Assembly (NCBI GenBank): GCA_030429545.1 | Contig: JAUIFF010000003.1 | Location: 1 to 64,000, forward strand | Direction of reading: 5' to 3' | DNA from: Polyangia bacterium | GTDB lineage: Bacteria > Myxococcota_A > Polyangia > Nannocystales > Nannocystaceae | DNA length: 64,000 nt | Shown here: positions 54,040 through 62,579 of the stretch, in pieces | How the letters are laid out: each line of letters starts with the position of its first letter | How positions within the stretch are numbered: position 1 is the first letter of the stretch | Made by a program: the position numbers and the translations under genes | Notes under the pieces: generated by a model | Seen by the model: only the letters and a program-made list of their open reading frames with translations | Told to the model about the DNA's origin: nothing | The model's database searches: none

Positions 54040-54552
54040 CTAACGCTCGACACAAAATGCAAATACAACTTGTTCTTCAATGGTCTCGGCCGCGCCCCCG
54101 CCGGGCATGGTGAAGTTGAGTCGAACTTCCCACAGCCCGGCCATAAATAGGTCGATGGGTTTTAGCTGAAACTCTCCGGGCGTCCCGGTGGGGGTGACCT
54201 CGACCACCACAGACGAGCCATGACCGTGGTCTGGCATCCAAGGGACCACCTCGAGCTCAGCCTCGGTCACCGCCTGCCCACCGGCGTCGGTCACCATCAC
54301 CGTCCACGTGTTTTCGCCGCGATCGGGCGGCGCCGGGCTGGCGTCGACAAACGTGACGGTCAAGCTCTCACCGGTTTTCGCCAGGCCCACTGCGTATTCG
54401 TCGTTGCGGCTCTCGCCGGCACACACGGCATCGCCTTCGCTCCCGCTACTCGCGGATTCAGACTCGCCAGACTCGGACATGTTGCCGGAGTCGCAACCGA
54501 TGAGACAGGCACACGCCAGGGTGACAACAAGATATAAACTACGCGACATCAT
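54040..54552 (-). CDS. FixH/YtkA-like lipoprotein
   Basis: 170 residues; lipobox CLIGC (Cys about 21), a Ser/Glu linker, then a beta-sandwich with WTVMVTDAGGQAVTEAELEV, PWMPDHGHGS and GLWEVRLNF, the pattern of YtkA/FixH-like domains associated with copper or cytochrome handling. The His-rich MPDHGHG loop fits metal binding. AAAGG lies 5 nt before the ATG at 54552. It is 97 bp downstream of the multiheme cytochrome gene on the same strand and probably belongs to that cassette. The TGYA-NN-TRCA site at 54058 lies in its last codons. Confidence 0.75.
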   Translation of the reverse strand: MMSRSLYLVVTLACACLIGCDSGNMSESGESESASSGSEGDAVCAGESRNDEYAVGLAKTGESLTVTFVDASPAPPDRGENTWTVMVTDAGGQAVTEAELEVVPWMPDHGHGSSVVVEVTPTGTPGEFQLKPIDLFMAGLWEVRLNFTMPGGGAAETIEEQVVFAFCVER

Positions 54553-54649
54553 GGGACCTTTGGACGATATCGCATCCCCACCGGTGTCTACAGGGGACCG
54601 TTCGTCGCAGGCAAAACGCCACACAGGTGCCGGTGTTACGCCGACAGCG

Positions 54650-56077
54650 CTATTCGTCAAACAGCCCGGGGGCCTGGCACCCGGGGGCCGTGACCACGCA
54701 GCTGCCGTACATCAACGAAGGTTCGGCAATGTCGGGCTCCCACCGTAGCTCTGCTCCCGGGACGCTGTCGGTGACAAACGCGTCGAGCAACGCCGGGTCC
54801 AAATCGCCGGAGTCGACCAGGTCTTGCAACACATCAAAGCCAATCGCGCGCAGATGGACAGACATCTCAACCCGATCGACGATATCAGCTACGAAGCCGT
54901 AGCTGCGGTACTGCCAGGTCGTTGCGTCCCCGCCAACATCGTCGGGCACCGGCAACAGTGACGACTCGTAATCTCGCACATCCCAAAACATGTGGGCTTC
55001 GTCGCCGTTTTCGTCGAACGTGCGGTCGCGTATGAGCCACAGATCGGGGTCGTCGAGCTCGGCTACCGGCTCGCCAGGGCCAACGACTCCGGTCTGGTAG
55101 ACCACCGAATCCATTGTATAGGCATTGAGTTCGAGCCAAGCCCGGCGATCAGCAGCCGCCCCGCTGGGCCAGGCATGGCCGGCTCCCTCGTTGTGCAGCC
55201 AGACATGGGCCTGATAATTTCCGGCGTCGCCAGACACACACAAACTGGCACACAGGGCTGTTATGCGGGCGGTGGCGATGGCTTCGTCCTGTTCGGCCCG
55301 CAGCTGCGCCCCGAGCTCGGCATTGGGGAAGTCGGTGATTGCCCGATCGACACCAACCATCTTGTGGTCGTGCAGGCGGCGATCGGCGCGGACATCTGGA
55401 GCATCCGCAATGGGGCCTGTACTACCGGGCAAGTGGCAGGCATTGCAGGTTTGGGCGTAGAAATACGGCTCGCTCGGGTCGTCGGGATCGGGGTCGGAGT
55501 AAAACGACGCCTGCCATTCGGCGAAGGTCCGCTCCAAGTGAACACCCGCCGGCGTCACGATATCGTGGCAGGTCCCACACATCGCTCCAGATTCGAGCTT
55601 GCCCCCGTCGAGCAGCGATGAATAGGCAGCCCCGTGGGCGGTGGTTGGCACCGGGTCTGAAATGCCGCCGCGCATGGTCGTATCCATGGCGAGGACCAGC
55701 GGGTTGTTATGTGTACCTGCAATCTCGCTGACGTTGTGGCAAAAGTAACAGGTCACGCCCTGCAGATGCCGGGGCACTTCGTCGAGGTTGAGGCCATCCT
55801 CGGTCAAACCCAGGGCGGTCGCCAGGGGAGCGTGGCAGCGGACACAAAAATCCCCGAGCTCGCCGTTGGTTTCCCGCTGGCCACGGGCATTCATGGCACG
55901 GAACACCGGATCTTCGGCTGCATATGCATGCATACTGCCCTGCCACTGGCGAAAGTGCTGGGGGTGACACTCGGCGCACGTCTGCGGGTCCATCAGGGCC
56001 TCGCGATCGTGCTCGGGACCGGAATTGCACGCCGTTGCCAAAACCACCGCGATGGCGCAATAGCCCGTGATTTTCAT
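54650..56077 (-). CDS. pentaheme c-type cytochrome, lipid-anchored
   Basis: 475 residues. Lipobox-like VLATAC (Cys about 17). Five CxxCH heme sites: 34-38 (CAECH), 78-82 (CVRCH), 110-114 (CYFCH), 167-171 (CGTCH) and 211-215 (CNACH), all in the first half, with many scattered His as distal ligands. The second half (about 260-475) is heme-free and beta-rich. Resembles cytochrome c-554-type electron carriers. Predicted to move electrons in the periplasm or at the cell surface; the donor is unknown. ATG 56077 overlaps the stop of the preceding cytochrome-like gene by 4 bp. Confidence 0.85.
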   Translation of the reverse strand: MKITGYCAIAVVLATACNSGPEHDREALMDPQTCAECHPQHFRQWQGSMHAYAAEDPVFRAMNARGQRETNGELGDFCVRCHAPLATALGLTEDGLNLDEVPRHLQGVTCYFCHNVSEIAGTHNNPLVLAMDTTMRGGISDPVPTTAHGAAYSSLLDGGKLESGAMCGTCHDIVTPAGVHLERTFAEWQASFYSDPDPDDPSEPYFYAQTCNACHLPGSTGPIADAPDVRADRRLHDHKMVGVDRAITDFPNAELGAQLRAEQDEAIATARITALCASLCVSGDAGNYQAHVWLHNEGAGHAWPSGAAADRRAWLELNAYTMDSVVYQTGVVGPGEPVAELDDPDLWLIRDRTFDENGDEAHMFWDVRDYESSLLPVPDDVGGDATTWQYRSYGFVADIVDRVEMSVHLRAIGFDVLQDLVDSGDLDPALLDAFVTDSVPGAELRWEPDIAEPSLMYGSCVVTAPGCQAPGLFDE

Positions 56078-56526
56078 GGCATGGCCCCCTCGGCGATCCA
56101 GTGGCGAATGCTGCAGCGTTCGCGTGGGTCGAGCGGTTCCTGGCCGGGTGGCATTCGCAGATTTTCGTCGTCGGTTTCGATCCTCACGACCACCGGGCTG
56201 CAAACCGCATCCTGCGCAACCACCCACTCGCCGGCGAGCAAACGCGCATGGCTAGCCGCGGGCGTGTCAAAAAACAATCCGCCGCCCGCACCTGTTGCAT
56301 CGCTCGACGTATGGCACGCACCTGAACCGGCGGCGCACTTGGGTATCAATGTATTTGTATACACATTTTCCCAAGTCGGTGGGTAAAGCTCGTCGCAGGG
56401 CTCAACAGTGACCTCGACACAGCGGGGGGCCCCTGGTTCACCGCCACACCCTGAAACGGTCAGTCCAACCAACGCACACCCGGCGGCAAAGCTGGGTGGC
56501 CGGGCGAATCGTCGCCAGACCGCCAT
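56074..56526 (-). CDS. small cytochrome-c-like lipoprotein with unusual CX6CH
   Basis: 150 residues. Signal and lipobox LTVSGC (Cys27), then a planctomycete-type cytochrome c pattern: CAAGSGACH at 64-72, GGGLFFD and NLRMPPGQEPLDP with Met125 as possible axial ligand. The heme motif has six residues between the cysteines instead of two, so covalent heme attachment by the normal rules is uncertain; Cys64 may instead be a structural disulfide. Start ATG 56526. It overlaps the pentaheme cytochrome gene by 4 bp (ATGA) and follows the His-rich lipoprotein gene by 25 bp. Confidence 0.72.
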   Translation of the reverse strand: MAVWRRFARPPSFAAGCALVGLTVSGCGGEPGAPRCVEVTVEPCDELYPPTWENVYTNTLIPKCAAGSGACHTSSDATGAGGGLFFDTPAASHARLLAGEWVVAQDAVCSPVVVRIETDDENLRMPPGQEPLDPRERCSIRHWIAEGAMP

Positions 56527-56551
56527 CCGGCGCCACAACCTCAAGGTCGAC

Positions 56552-57004
56552 TCACTCAACCGTAACCAGTGCGTGGGCTGAGATATGCGGATCCGCATCG
56601 ACGTGTGTATACCCAACAACCGTCCAGGTGCCCGCGCTGTCGAGGGTGAGTTCACCCTCGTATCCCTCGCCAGCTGCTGGTGCCGGTACCGAGACATCAA
56701 ATGTCTCCTCACCACCTAGGCCGCACATATGGTTCTCGCCCATGCATGCGCGCAACTCGGTGTCGACTTTAAAGCTGGCGGTAAAGGGAGTTCCCACGGC
56801 CGCGGTCGCCGGCGGCATGGCATCCCAGGTGACCTCCGCTTCGGCGCTATGTGAGTCGTGCGAGTGCGAGTCGTGCGAGTCGTGCGAGTCGTGCGTCCCA
56901 TGGGTGTCGTGGGTATCGCTCTCCGTCGCCCCATCGCCCGAGTCGCAGGCGGCCATGGCCACGGCGAAACCACAGGCGAGCAAGAAAGTTGCAATGCGTG
57001 TCAT
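56552..57004 (-). CDS. His/Asp-rich lipoprotein
   Basis: 150 residues. Lipobox AVAMAAC (Cys20), then a 20-residue tract of His, Asp, Ser and Thr (about 31-53, HD/SHD units) that should bind metal ions, then a beta-sandwich (GTPFTASFKVDTELRACMGE, GTWTVVGYTHVD) similar in kind to the FixH/YtkA-like protein at the other end of the cassette. First gene of a leftward run: His-rich lipoprotein, small cytochrome-like protein, pentaheme cytochrome, FixH/YtkA-like protein. A TAGCAT hexamer lies 6 nt before the ATG. Confidence 0.78.
   Translation of the reverse strand: MTRIATFLLACGFAVAMAACDSGDGATESDTHDTHGTHDSHDSHDSHSHDSHSAEAEVTWDAMPPATAAVGTPFTASFKVDTELRACMGENHMCGLGGEETFDVSVPAPAAGEGYEGELTLDSAGTWTVVGYTHVDADPHISAHALVTVE
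56853..56894. repeat. 9-bp tandem repeat encoding the His-Asp tract
   Basis: GAGTCGTGC repeated four times with one 6-bp interruption. In the minus-strand gene it encodes His-Asp-Ser units and is a likely site of slippage and length change. Confidence 0.8.
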
Positions 57005-57010
57005 GGGAAC

Positions 57011-57016
57011 ATGCTA
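57011..57016 (-). promoter_or_regulatory. candidate -10 box (TAGCAT), 6 nt before a start
   Basis: On the minus strand TAGCAT, 6 nt (GTTCCC), then the ATG at 57004. No Shine-Dalgarno sequence. Confidence 0.55.
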
Positions 57017-57143
57017 CCGGCCGAACTGTTGTCCTTATGCGACGATTGGTCGCGCACACGCAGAGCCGCCGTAGCCGGCGATCTACGGCAAGTCTGGGCC
57101 AAATCGAGGCTGCACGGGAACCAACCGTTCGGCCGTCATCGAC

Positions 57144-58223
57144 TCATGCCGGCGCCACAGCAGCGGGCATACGAATAGATGTTTGTGCAAGTAACTCAGC
57201 AAAGCCGTCGACGATGGCTTCGTTGGCGACTGCGGCTGCCTTGACCACGCCGTCGAAGCAGATGAACCCGTGGATCAGTCGGTCAAACGCCAACAGCTTG
57301 GCGTGGTTGCCCGCTTCAGACAGCACCCGGTGGTAACGTTCGCCCTCGTCGCGCAGGGGATCAAACCCGGCTGTGATCACCAGTGCTGGCGGCAGGTTTC
57401 GATGGTGCTCGGCAAACAGTGGCGACAATCGGGGCTGCCGACGGTCGACCCCCTCGGGTATGTAGCAGCGGCAAAAAAACTCGATCATCGACTGCGACAG
57501 CAAAAATCCCTTGCCCAGGGAAATCCGCGACAACTCCTGACCCGTTTGCTCGACAACAGGATAGATCAGCAGCTGCGCGCACGGAGGGCGCTTGCCGCTG
57601 TCGCGTGCCACCAAGCTGACGACCGCTGCGAGGTTGCCCCCTGCACTGTCACCGGCGACTGCAACCCGGCGCGTGTCCCCACCGAATTGAGCTGCATGTA
57701 TCTGCACCCATTCAAACACGGCGACCGAGTCGTCGACCGCTGCCGGAAATGGATGCTCGGGGGCGAGCCGGTAATCGACGCTCACAACCACCACCCGGGC
57801 ACGACTGGCCAACAGCCCGCAAAAACGTGTGTATATACGCGAGTTGCCAACAGCAAAGCCGCCCCCGTGGTAGTAGACGACCACAGGCAGGCGCTGGGGC
57901 AGGCCCTTGGGGCGAAAAATCCGGACCGGAATCGCCACCCCGTCGGCGCCAACGATCTCGCGTTTATCCACGCTGATGCCCGAAACGTCGGGACCCGCGT
58001 AGGCCGTGGTGGCGAGGTCCATCAACCGCCGAGCACGGACGATCGAACCGCGCTCGGGTGAGAGCCAGGGCGTGCCAACAACTTTGAGCAGAGCCTGGCA
58101 ATCGCGGTCGAGTTCCGCCCCGCGATCGGAAACTACGGGCTTGTGCGAACGTGCCCGAGCGACACGAACCGGGCTCCGCAGCAGGGTTCGGACCGCAGCT
58201 TTGGCGAGGCGGGTGGGATACAT
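57144..58223 (-). CDS. alpha/beta hydrolase, HSL/acetyl-esterase family
   Basis: 359 residues. Oxyanion-hole motif YYHGGGF (about 119-125), nucleophile Ser in GDSAGG (about 196), Asp in GFDPLRD and His in RLIHGF complete the hormone-sensitive-lipase-type triad. It should hydrolyse short acyl esters; the natural substrate is unknown. The N-terminal 60 residues are a basic cap extension. GAGGGGG lies just before the ATG at 58223 (ribosome site). Not in an operon with clear partners. Confidence 0.9.
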   Translation of the reverse strand: MYPTRLAKAAVRTLLRSPVRVARARSHKPVVSDRGAELDRDCQALLKVVGTPWLSPERGSIVRARRLMDLATTAYAGPDVSGISVDKREIVGADGVAIPVRIFRPKGLPQRLPVVVYYHGGGFAVGNSRIYTRFCGLLASRARVVVVSVDYRLAPEHPFPAAVDDSVAVFEWVQIHAAQFGGDTRRVAVAGDSAGGNLAAVVSLVARDSGKRPPCAQLLIYPVVEQTGQELSRISLGKGFLLSQSMIEFFCRCYIPEGVDRRQPRLSPLFAEHHRNLPPALVITAGFDPLRDEGERYHRVLSEAGNHAKLLAFDRLIHGFICFDGVVKAAAVANEAIVDGFAELLAQTSIRMPAAVAPA

Positions 58224-58300
58224 ACCCCCTCGTACCGCAGATCACCCGGCGGGTGAAACGATTCTTTTCAAGCTGCTGTCCGGCCGGTTTGCGACCTTCG

Positions 58301-59434
58301 CTAGCGGGAGGTCCGACGCCGCACTCCCGCAAGCCCGAGGAGCAATAGGCCACCCCAGGCGCTGCCAGGTTCGTTTGAGCGGCAGCCACAGCCGTCTTCG
58401 CTCGCACCCGCAGTCCCGGAATCACTATCCGAATCGGACTCGGGTTCGGGCTCCGGTTCGGGCTCGGGCTCGGGGGGACCGGCAGTTGTATCGTCACCGG
58501 TATCCGTATCTGAGTCGGTCTCGGGTTCGGGCTCGGGCTCGGGCTCGGGTTCGGGTTCGGGCTCGGGCTCAGGAGGGGCGTCAAACACCATCTCCTCACT
58601 CGTTAGCACCACTTCGACATCCTGGGTAATGGGAAATGGGGCCACCAACTCCTCGGAGATCTGGATGCCCATGATGTCGACGGTCGGGATAAATTTGATC
58701 GCCGCCTCGACATCAACTTCGCCATAGGTCGCGCCCCACAACGAGGCCGTTTCGCCAGGAGCCGGCTCGGTCAACGCGATCGCAGCCTGCTCGCCGGCCT
58801 CGGTCATCGAGTATTCGACCGTGCCCTCTTCGCTGTACGAGAGGTCGACGGCGGTCGAACGATAGGCTGCGCCGTAGAGCTCAAATACCACATCGAGCGT
58901 GATGGTCCCCGTCAACCCAGCCAGCGAGAATTCCTGATCGAGGACGTTGAGTGGAATGTCCTGGGCAATCTCAACCGGGGCCCCGGGGGCGCCGCTGAGC
59001 AGGTAGGGGTCGAACGTACCGGCGACAGGAATTGCGATCTCGAGTGGTTGCCCACCTAGGAGTTGCTCGATGATGTTGACCTCGACCGGAAACCCCATGA
59101 TCTCGAGCTTGACGCTGATTTCGGTGTTCGCGACCGCGGCATAACCGATCTCGCCGGCACCCGGTTGACCCACCAGTTCGAGGGTTTGGGCTTCCCAATC
59201 GTAATTGCCATTTCCTGGCATATACAACGAAAATGCGTCATGGATGCCGGCCTGCAAGCGGATCTGCAGGGGCGAGTTGTTGGGGACATAGCCAGAGTCG
59301 TAGGGAAAGTCGACCAGCACCACGTCGGTCGCCGACGGGGCAAACGGCGCACTGGTTTCGGCGGCCTGGGCTTGCGCCGGCCATGCGAGCAGGACGACGG
59401 CGAGGGGCAACATTCGGCGAAACGTACAGGTCAT
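58301..59434 (-). CDS. secreted protein with Pro-Glu/Ser-Asp linkers and MYXO-CTERM-type tail
   Basis: 377 residues. Signal peptide (about 1-27), a beta-rich domain (about 30-270) without known motifs, then two PEPEPE linkers separated by a Ser/Asp/Thr tract, then EDGCGCRS, a hydrophobic segment (GGLLLLGLAGV) and RRRTSR, the sorting-tail layout seen also in the protease ending at 34867. Likely surface-anchored; function unknown. The ATG at 59434 (MTCTFRRMLPLAVVLLAWP) is chosen because it opens the signal peptide and has AAAGGGA upstream. Confidence 0.8.
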   Translation of the reverse strand: MTCTFRRMLPLAVVLLAWPAQAQAAETSAPFAPSATDVVLVDFPYDSGYVPNNSPLQIRLQAGIHDAFSLYMPGNGNYDWEAQTLELVGQPGAGEIGYAAVANTEISVKLEIMGFPVEVNIIEQLLGGQPLEIAIPVAGTFDPYLLSGAPGAPVEIAQDIPLNVLDQEFSLAGLTGTITLDVVFELYGAAYRSTAVDLSYSEEGTVEYSMTEAGEQAAIALTEPAPGETASLWGATYGEVDVEAAIKFIPTVDIMGIQISEELVAPFPITQDVEVVLTSEEMVFDAPPEPEPEPEPEPEPEPEPETDSDTDTGDDTTAGPPEPEPEPEPEPESDSDSDSGTAGASEDGCGCRSNEPGSAWGGLLLLGLAGVRRRTSR

Positions 59435-59556
59435 ACTTTCTGTCCCTTTGAACATGTTTGTGGAAGGTACACCCACAAAACCTGCACAAAAAGACATGCA
59501 AACTCACAACCGGCCAGCCGACCGTCTCCGGCCGGAGGTTCAATGGCGGCCAGAGG

Positions 59557-60108
59557 TTACTCGGGGAGATCGGGGTCGACTTCGACGGCACGACCCGCCA
59601 GCCCACGGACCAGGCACACGCCCAACACGACAAACCCGTAGGTCAAACCAGCAACAACCCCGCCATCGATGATCCCGCGCCACGGTTGCCCGAGGTTGCG
59701 AACCAACATCACCACCGAGACGATCCCAATCAGCAGCGACCACGAAGCGATCAGGCGCCGCCTGGTGGCGTGGATAAGCCCCATGCAGTAAAGCGGCGCC
59801 AAAAGTAGGAGCCACCAACGCGGGCGCTTGGCCAGATGGATCGCCCGCACAACCACCCGTGGCGAGAACCCCTTTTGAAAACCCCGGTAGCCCTCAACAA
59901 ACGTGTTGAACACAACCCAGGCGAAATACGCAAACCACTGAAAGTCCGTCATGGTGCCCGCGAGGACGGGCTCGATCGCCAAGGGGTAGAGGCGGATGAT
60001 CCCCTGGGCGACCAACAACATCACGCCGCCCGTACCCCACAACACCACCGACACGACAAACCATGGCTGGCTCGAGAGGGGTCGGCGCGGGGATACAGTT
60101 GGGTGCAT
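59557..60108 (-). CDS. integral membrane protein, function unknown
   Basis: 183 residues with about four membrane helices (VVSVVLWGTGGVMLLVAQGI, FAYFAWVVFNTFVEGY, WWLLLLAPLYCMGLIHA, LIGIVSVVMLV and a last one). The segment between helices 2 and 3 (GYRGFQKGFSPRVVVRA) looks conserved. No known transporter or enzyme motif. Start ATG 60108. Between the sorting-tail protein and the sigma factor gene, on the same strand. Confidence 0.7.
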   Translation of the reverse strand: MHPTVSPRRPLSSQPWFVVSVVLWGTGGVMLLVAQGIIRLYPLAIEPVLAGTMTDFQWFAYFAWVVFNTFVEGYRGFQKGFSPRVVVRAIHLAKRPRWWLLLLAPLYCMGLIHATRRRLIASWSLLIGIVSVVMLVRNLGQPWRGIIDGGVVAGLTYGFVVLGVCLVRGLAGRAVEVDPDLPE

Positions 60109-60258
60109 GTGGCTGTTACCTACCGTAGTTGGTACGCGGCAACCAATGCAACCGGTGCGCTTGATTGCGCATACATGTCCGGAATTGCACCTAGGTAGTT
60201 GGGCCAGGGCACCACAAAAACCACTTCTCGTGCACGACAGGGACTCACGTCGCCGGGC

Positions 60259-61506
60259 TCACATCAAGGATCGACGCTTGAACTCTCGCCGCAACTTGCT
60301 GAGCGCACGCTCCTGCAACTGGCGAATCCGTTCGCGGGATAACGAGTAGCGCTCACCCAATTCCTTGAGTGTCATTTCCCGATTGTCACCAAAACCCATA
60401 CGGCTGCGCAGGATGTCGGCCTCGATCGGCGCGAGGGCGTCGAGCAGCTCTTGCAGCGAGTGCAGGAGGATCTGGGCATCCAACACCGATGAAGGCTCGA
60501 CGGCATCGTCGTCTTCGAGCAGGTCGAGCAGGCTCATGGCCGAGTCGCGTGAGATCGGTTGGCTGAGGCTTTGCGGGGCTTCGACCAACGAGGCGTACAT
60601 CCGCCGGATCCGTTCGACCGGCAACTCGACTTTTTCGGCGAGCTCGGCATCGGTCGGCTTGCGCCCGTGTTGGGTCTCAAACTCGCGACTGGCCCGTTTG
60701 ACCTTGCCGTAGGCCTCTAGCATGTGTACAGGCAAACGAACCTCGCGGGCCTTGTCGGCGATCGCCCGGCTGATGGCGTGGCGGATCCACCAGGTGCCGT
60801 AGGTCGAAAACCGAAACCCACGCCGGTGATCGAAGCGGTCAACCGCCTTCATCAGCCCGATGTTCCCCTCCTGAATGAGGTCCTGCAGCGGCATCCGGCC
60901 GTTGTTGAAGCGTTTGGCGAGGGTCACCACCAGCCGTAAATTTGCTAATACAAACTCGCTTTTGGCCTGGAGCAGAGCCGAGTTGTCGCGCTGGGCCTGT
61001 TGGACATACTGGGCGTAGGGAGCACTACCACGGCGTGGCAGCTTGACCCGCAGCTGCAAGCCTTCGCGTTTTCCCTCATGGATCGCCAGCAAGTCGGCAA
61101 GGATTCGGTCGCTGGCCACCGCGTCGACATCGAGATAGCTCAGGGCATCGGCCGCGGCTTCGCGGGCAGCTGCGAAGGCCTGTTGGTGCGCCACCAAGTC
61201 GCGGTCACGCAGGTCTCGGGACGTCTTTTTGAGCTGCTCTAAAACGTCGATCGGTGTCTTATCTGGGGGGTGACACTCACAGACCGTTTCGACGATTGCC
61301 TCGATAAACGGCGGGTAGCCCAACAATGATCGCCAAAAAGCCGTTCTCAGGTTGGCGATGTTGGTCGCGGCCTTGAGTTCCTCCTCCGCAGTCATGACGT
61401 TGGAGTGGCTCATGTCGCGGAAATAGTGTTGCAAACCGCCGTCCTCTCGGTGACCGCGGGTGTCCTTCGATTTTTCGGGAGCTCGATCTGACTTGCGTCT
61501 CGGCAT
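60259..61506 (-). CDS. sigma-70 family RNA polymerase sigma factor (group 2, RpoD-like)
   Basis: 415 residues. Region 1.2: GLQHYFRDMSHSNVMTAEEE. A non-conserved insert follows (about 90-165). Region 2: LVVTLAKRFNNGRMPLQDLI, EGNIGLMKAVDRFDHRRGFR, FSTYGTWWIRHAISRAIA. Region 3: PVHMLEAYGKVKRASREFE. Region 4: LKELGERYSLSRERIRQLQE. The lack of the acidic region 1.1 and the short length mark it as an alternative (group 2/3) factor rather than the housekeeping one. It should recognise RpoD-like -10 boxes. No anti-sigma gene adjoins it. Confidence 0.92.
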   Translation of the reverse strand: MPRRKSDRAPEKSKDTRGHREDGGLQHYFRDMSHSNVMTAEEELKAATNIANLRTAFWRSLLGYPPFIEAIVETVCECHPPDKTPIDVLEQLKKTSRDLRDRDLVAHQQAFAAAREAAADALSYLDVDAVASDRILADLLAIHEGKREGLQLRVKLPRRGSAPYAQYVQQAQRDNSALLQAKSEFVLANLRLVVTLAKRFNNGRMPLQDLIQEGNIGLMKAVDRFDHRRGFRFSTYGTWWIRHAISRAIADKAREVRLPVHMLEAYGKVKRASREFETQHGRKPTDAELAEKVELPVERIRRMYASLVEAPQSLSQPISRDSAMSLLDLLEDDDAVEPSSVLDAQILLHSLQELLDALAPIEADILRSRMGFGDNREMTLKELGERYSLSRERIRQLQERALSKLRREFKRRSLM

Positions 61507-61669
61507 CGGACAAACCGTCGTGGCACGACGGACTTCAAGGGTCTCGTAGACACCGAAATTATGTCAATGCCGCTTTAATGCCACGGAACCGCTCGTACCC
61601 ACCCGTTTGCAGACACAACCCACTGACGACGCTGCGGTTATCGCGGGTGATGATTGCTGGCGAGTTACG

Positions 61670-61679
61670 TGCAGCTGCA
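61670..61679. repeat. TGYA-NN-TRCA motif upstream of a lipoprotein gene
   Basis: Exact, symmetric copy (TGCAGCTGCA), 53 bp before the ATG at 61732. Confidence 0.6.
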
Positions 61680-61719
61680 AACCGACCACGAAGTTGAGGA
61701 TGGTTTGTGGCCAGCCAGA

Positions 61720-61725
61720 TACACT
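61720..61725 (+). promoter_or_regulatory. candidate -10 box (TACACT), 6 nt before a start
   Basis: TACACT, 6 nt (TTTGTC), then the ATG at 61732. No Shine-Dalgarno sequence; supports this start over the longer frame. Confidence 0.5.
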
Positions 61726-61731
61726 TTTGTC

Positions 61732-62478
61732 ATGCCGCGCCTGCTGATGTCCTCCATTCAACCACGAACACCTTCATTGTCAGACATTGGTCGTTCCCTC
61801 GTATATACACTTCTACTCGTCGGTTGCGATCAGCAACCCGAGGCCAAAACCAAGCCCGTTGCCAGCGCACCGGCTGCCCCTGCCCCTGCCCCGGCTCCTA
61901 CCGCTGCGAAGGCCCCTCCCCCGGCCTCGCCCCAGTTGTTTGACGCCAGCATGGTCGATCGAGCGGCAACCGTGACGGGCCTGCGCAAGGTCAAGCTCGA
62001 GGTCGACAGCAATGGGACGCCGGTCCACGTTTCGTTGTATCATCAACAAGCCCAGGCGATTCCCCAGGCAGTCCGCGACCAGCAGACCAAGCACTACCCC
62101 GGTAGCACGGCTCGCGAATACGAAACTGAAAAGACCGTGGCCGAGGGCGAGGTGTTTGAGGTCGAGGTCGAAACCGCCGAGGGTGAGCACTGCGAGTACA
62201 GTGCCAAAGCGGATGGCACGCTGGTGTATACCGAGTGCCAGTTGCCCGCGGACAAACTCCCCCCTCCGGTGGCAAACACTGTCAAAACAACGCTCCCCTC
62301 GGGAAAAATTGAAGAAGCCGAAGTCGTGCGTCGCGTGGGTGGGCCCGAGACCTACGAAGTCGAGGTTGTCGATGGCGAGCGAAAACACAAGCTTCGGCTG
62401 ACAGCAGATGGCAAAATCAATGCCCACCTGTTGGTGCTTCCAGCCGAGCTTGTGGTCCCGCTTTCACCGGTCGATTAG
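61732..62478 (+). CDS. lipoprotein, function unknown
   Basis: 248 residues. Signal with lipobox LLLVGC (Cys about 32), an Ala/Pro-rich linker, then a domain with two similar halves: VKLEVDSNGTPVHVSLYH...EVFEVEVETAEGEH and KTTLPSGKIEEAEVVRR...ETYEVEVVDGERKHKL. The pattern of strand pairs with GKIxxxE and EVEVxDGxxxxxL resembles PepSY-like beta-lactamase-inhibitor folds, but this is a weak guess. Start ATG 61732. Confidence 0.7.
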   Translation: MPRLLMSSIQPRTPSLSDIGRSLVYTLLLVGCDQQPEAKTKPVASAPAAPAPAPAPTAAKAPPPASPQLFDASMVDRAATVTGLRKVKLEVDSNGTPVHVSLYHQQAQAIPQAVRDQQTKHYPGSTAREYETEKTVAEGEVFEVEVETAEGEHCEYSAKADGTLVYTECQLPADKLPPPVANTVKTTLPSGKIEEAEVVRRVGGPETYEVEVVDGERKHKLRLTADGKINAHLLVLPAELVVPLSPVD

Positions 62479-62533
62479 GTTGTACCAGCATATATTTTTT
62501 TGTATGCACATGTACTATTGTGGTGCACAATTG

Positions 62534-62559
62534 AAAACGGCGGGGTTGATCCCCGCCGT
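62534..62559 (-). terminator. rho-independent terminator of the RRM gene
   Basis: ACGGCGGGG (62537-62545) pairs with CCCCGCCGT (62551-62559) around a 5-nt loop; on the minus strand it is followed by TTTT. It begins 21 bp beyond the stop. An A/T-rich tract with partial TGYA/TRCA blocks (62482-62530) follows. Confidence 0.85.
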
Positions 62560-62579
62560 GCCAATGGTGTGACGGACTG

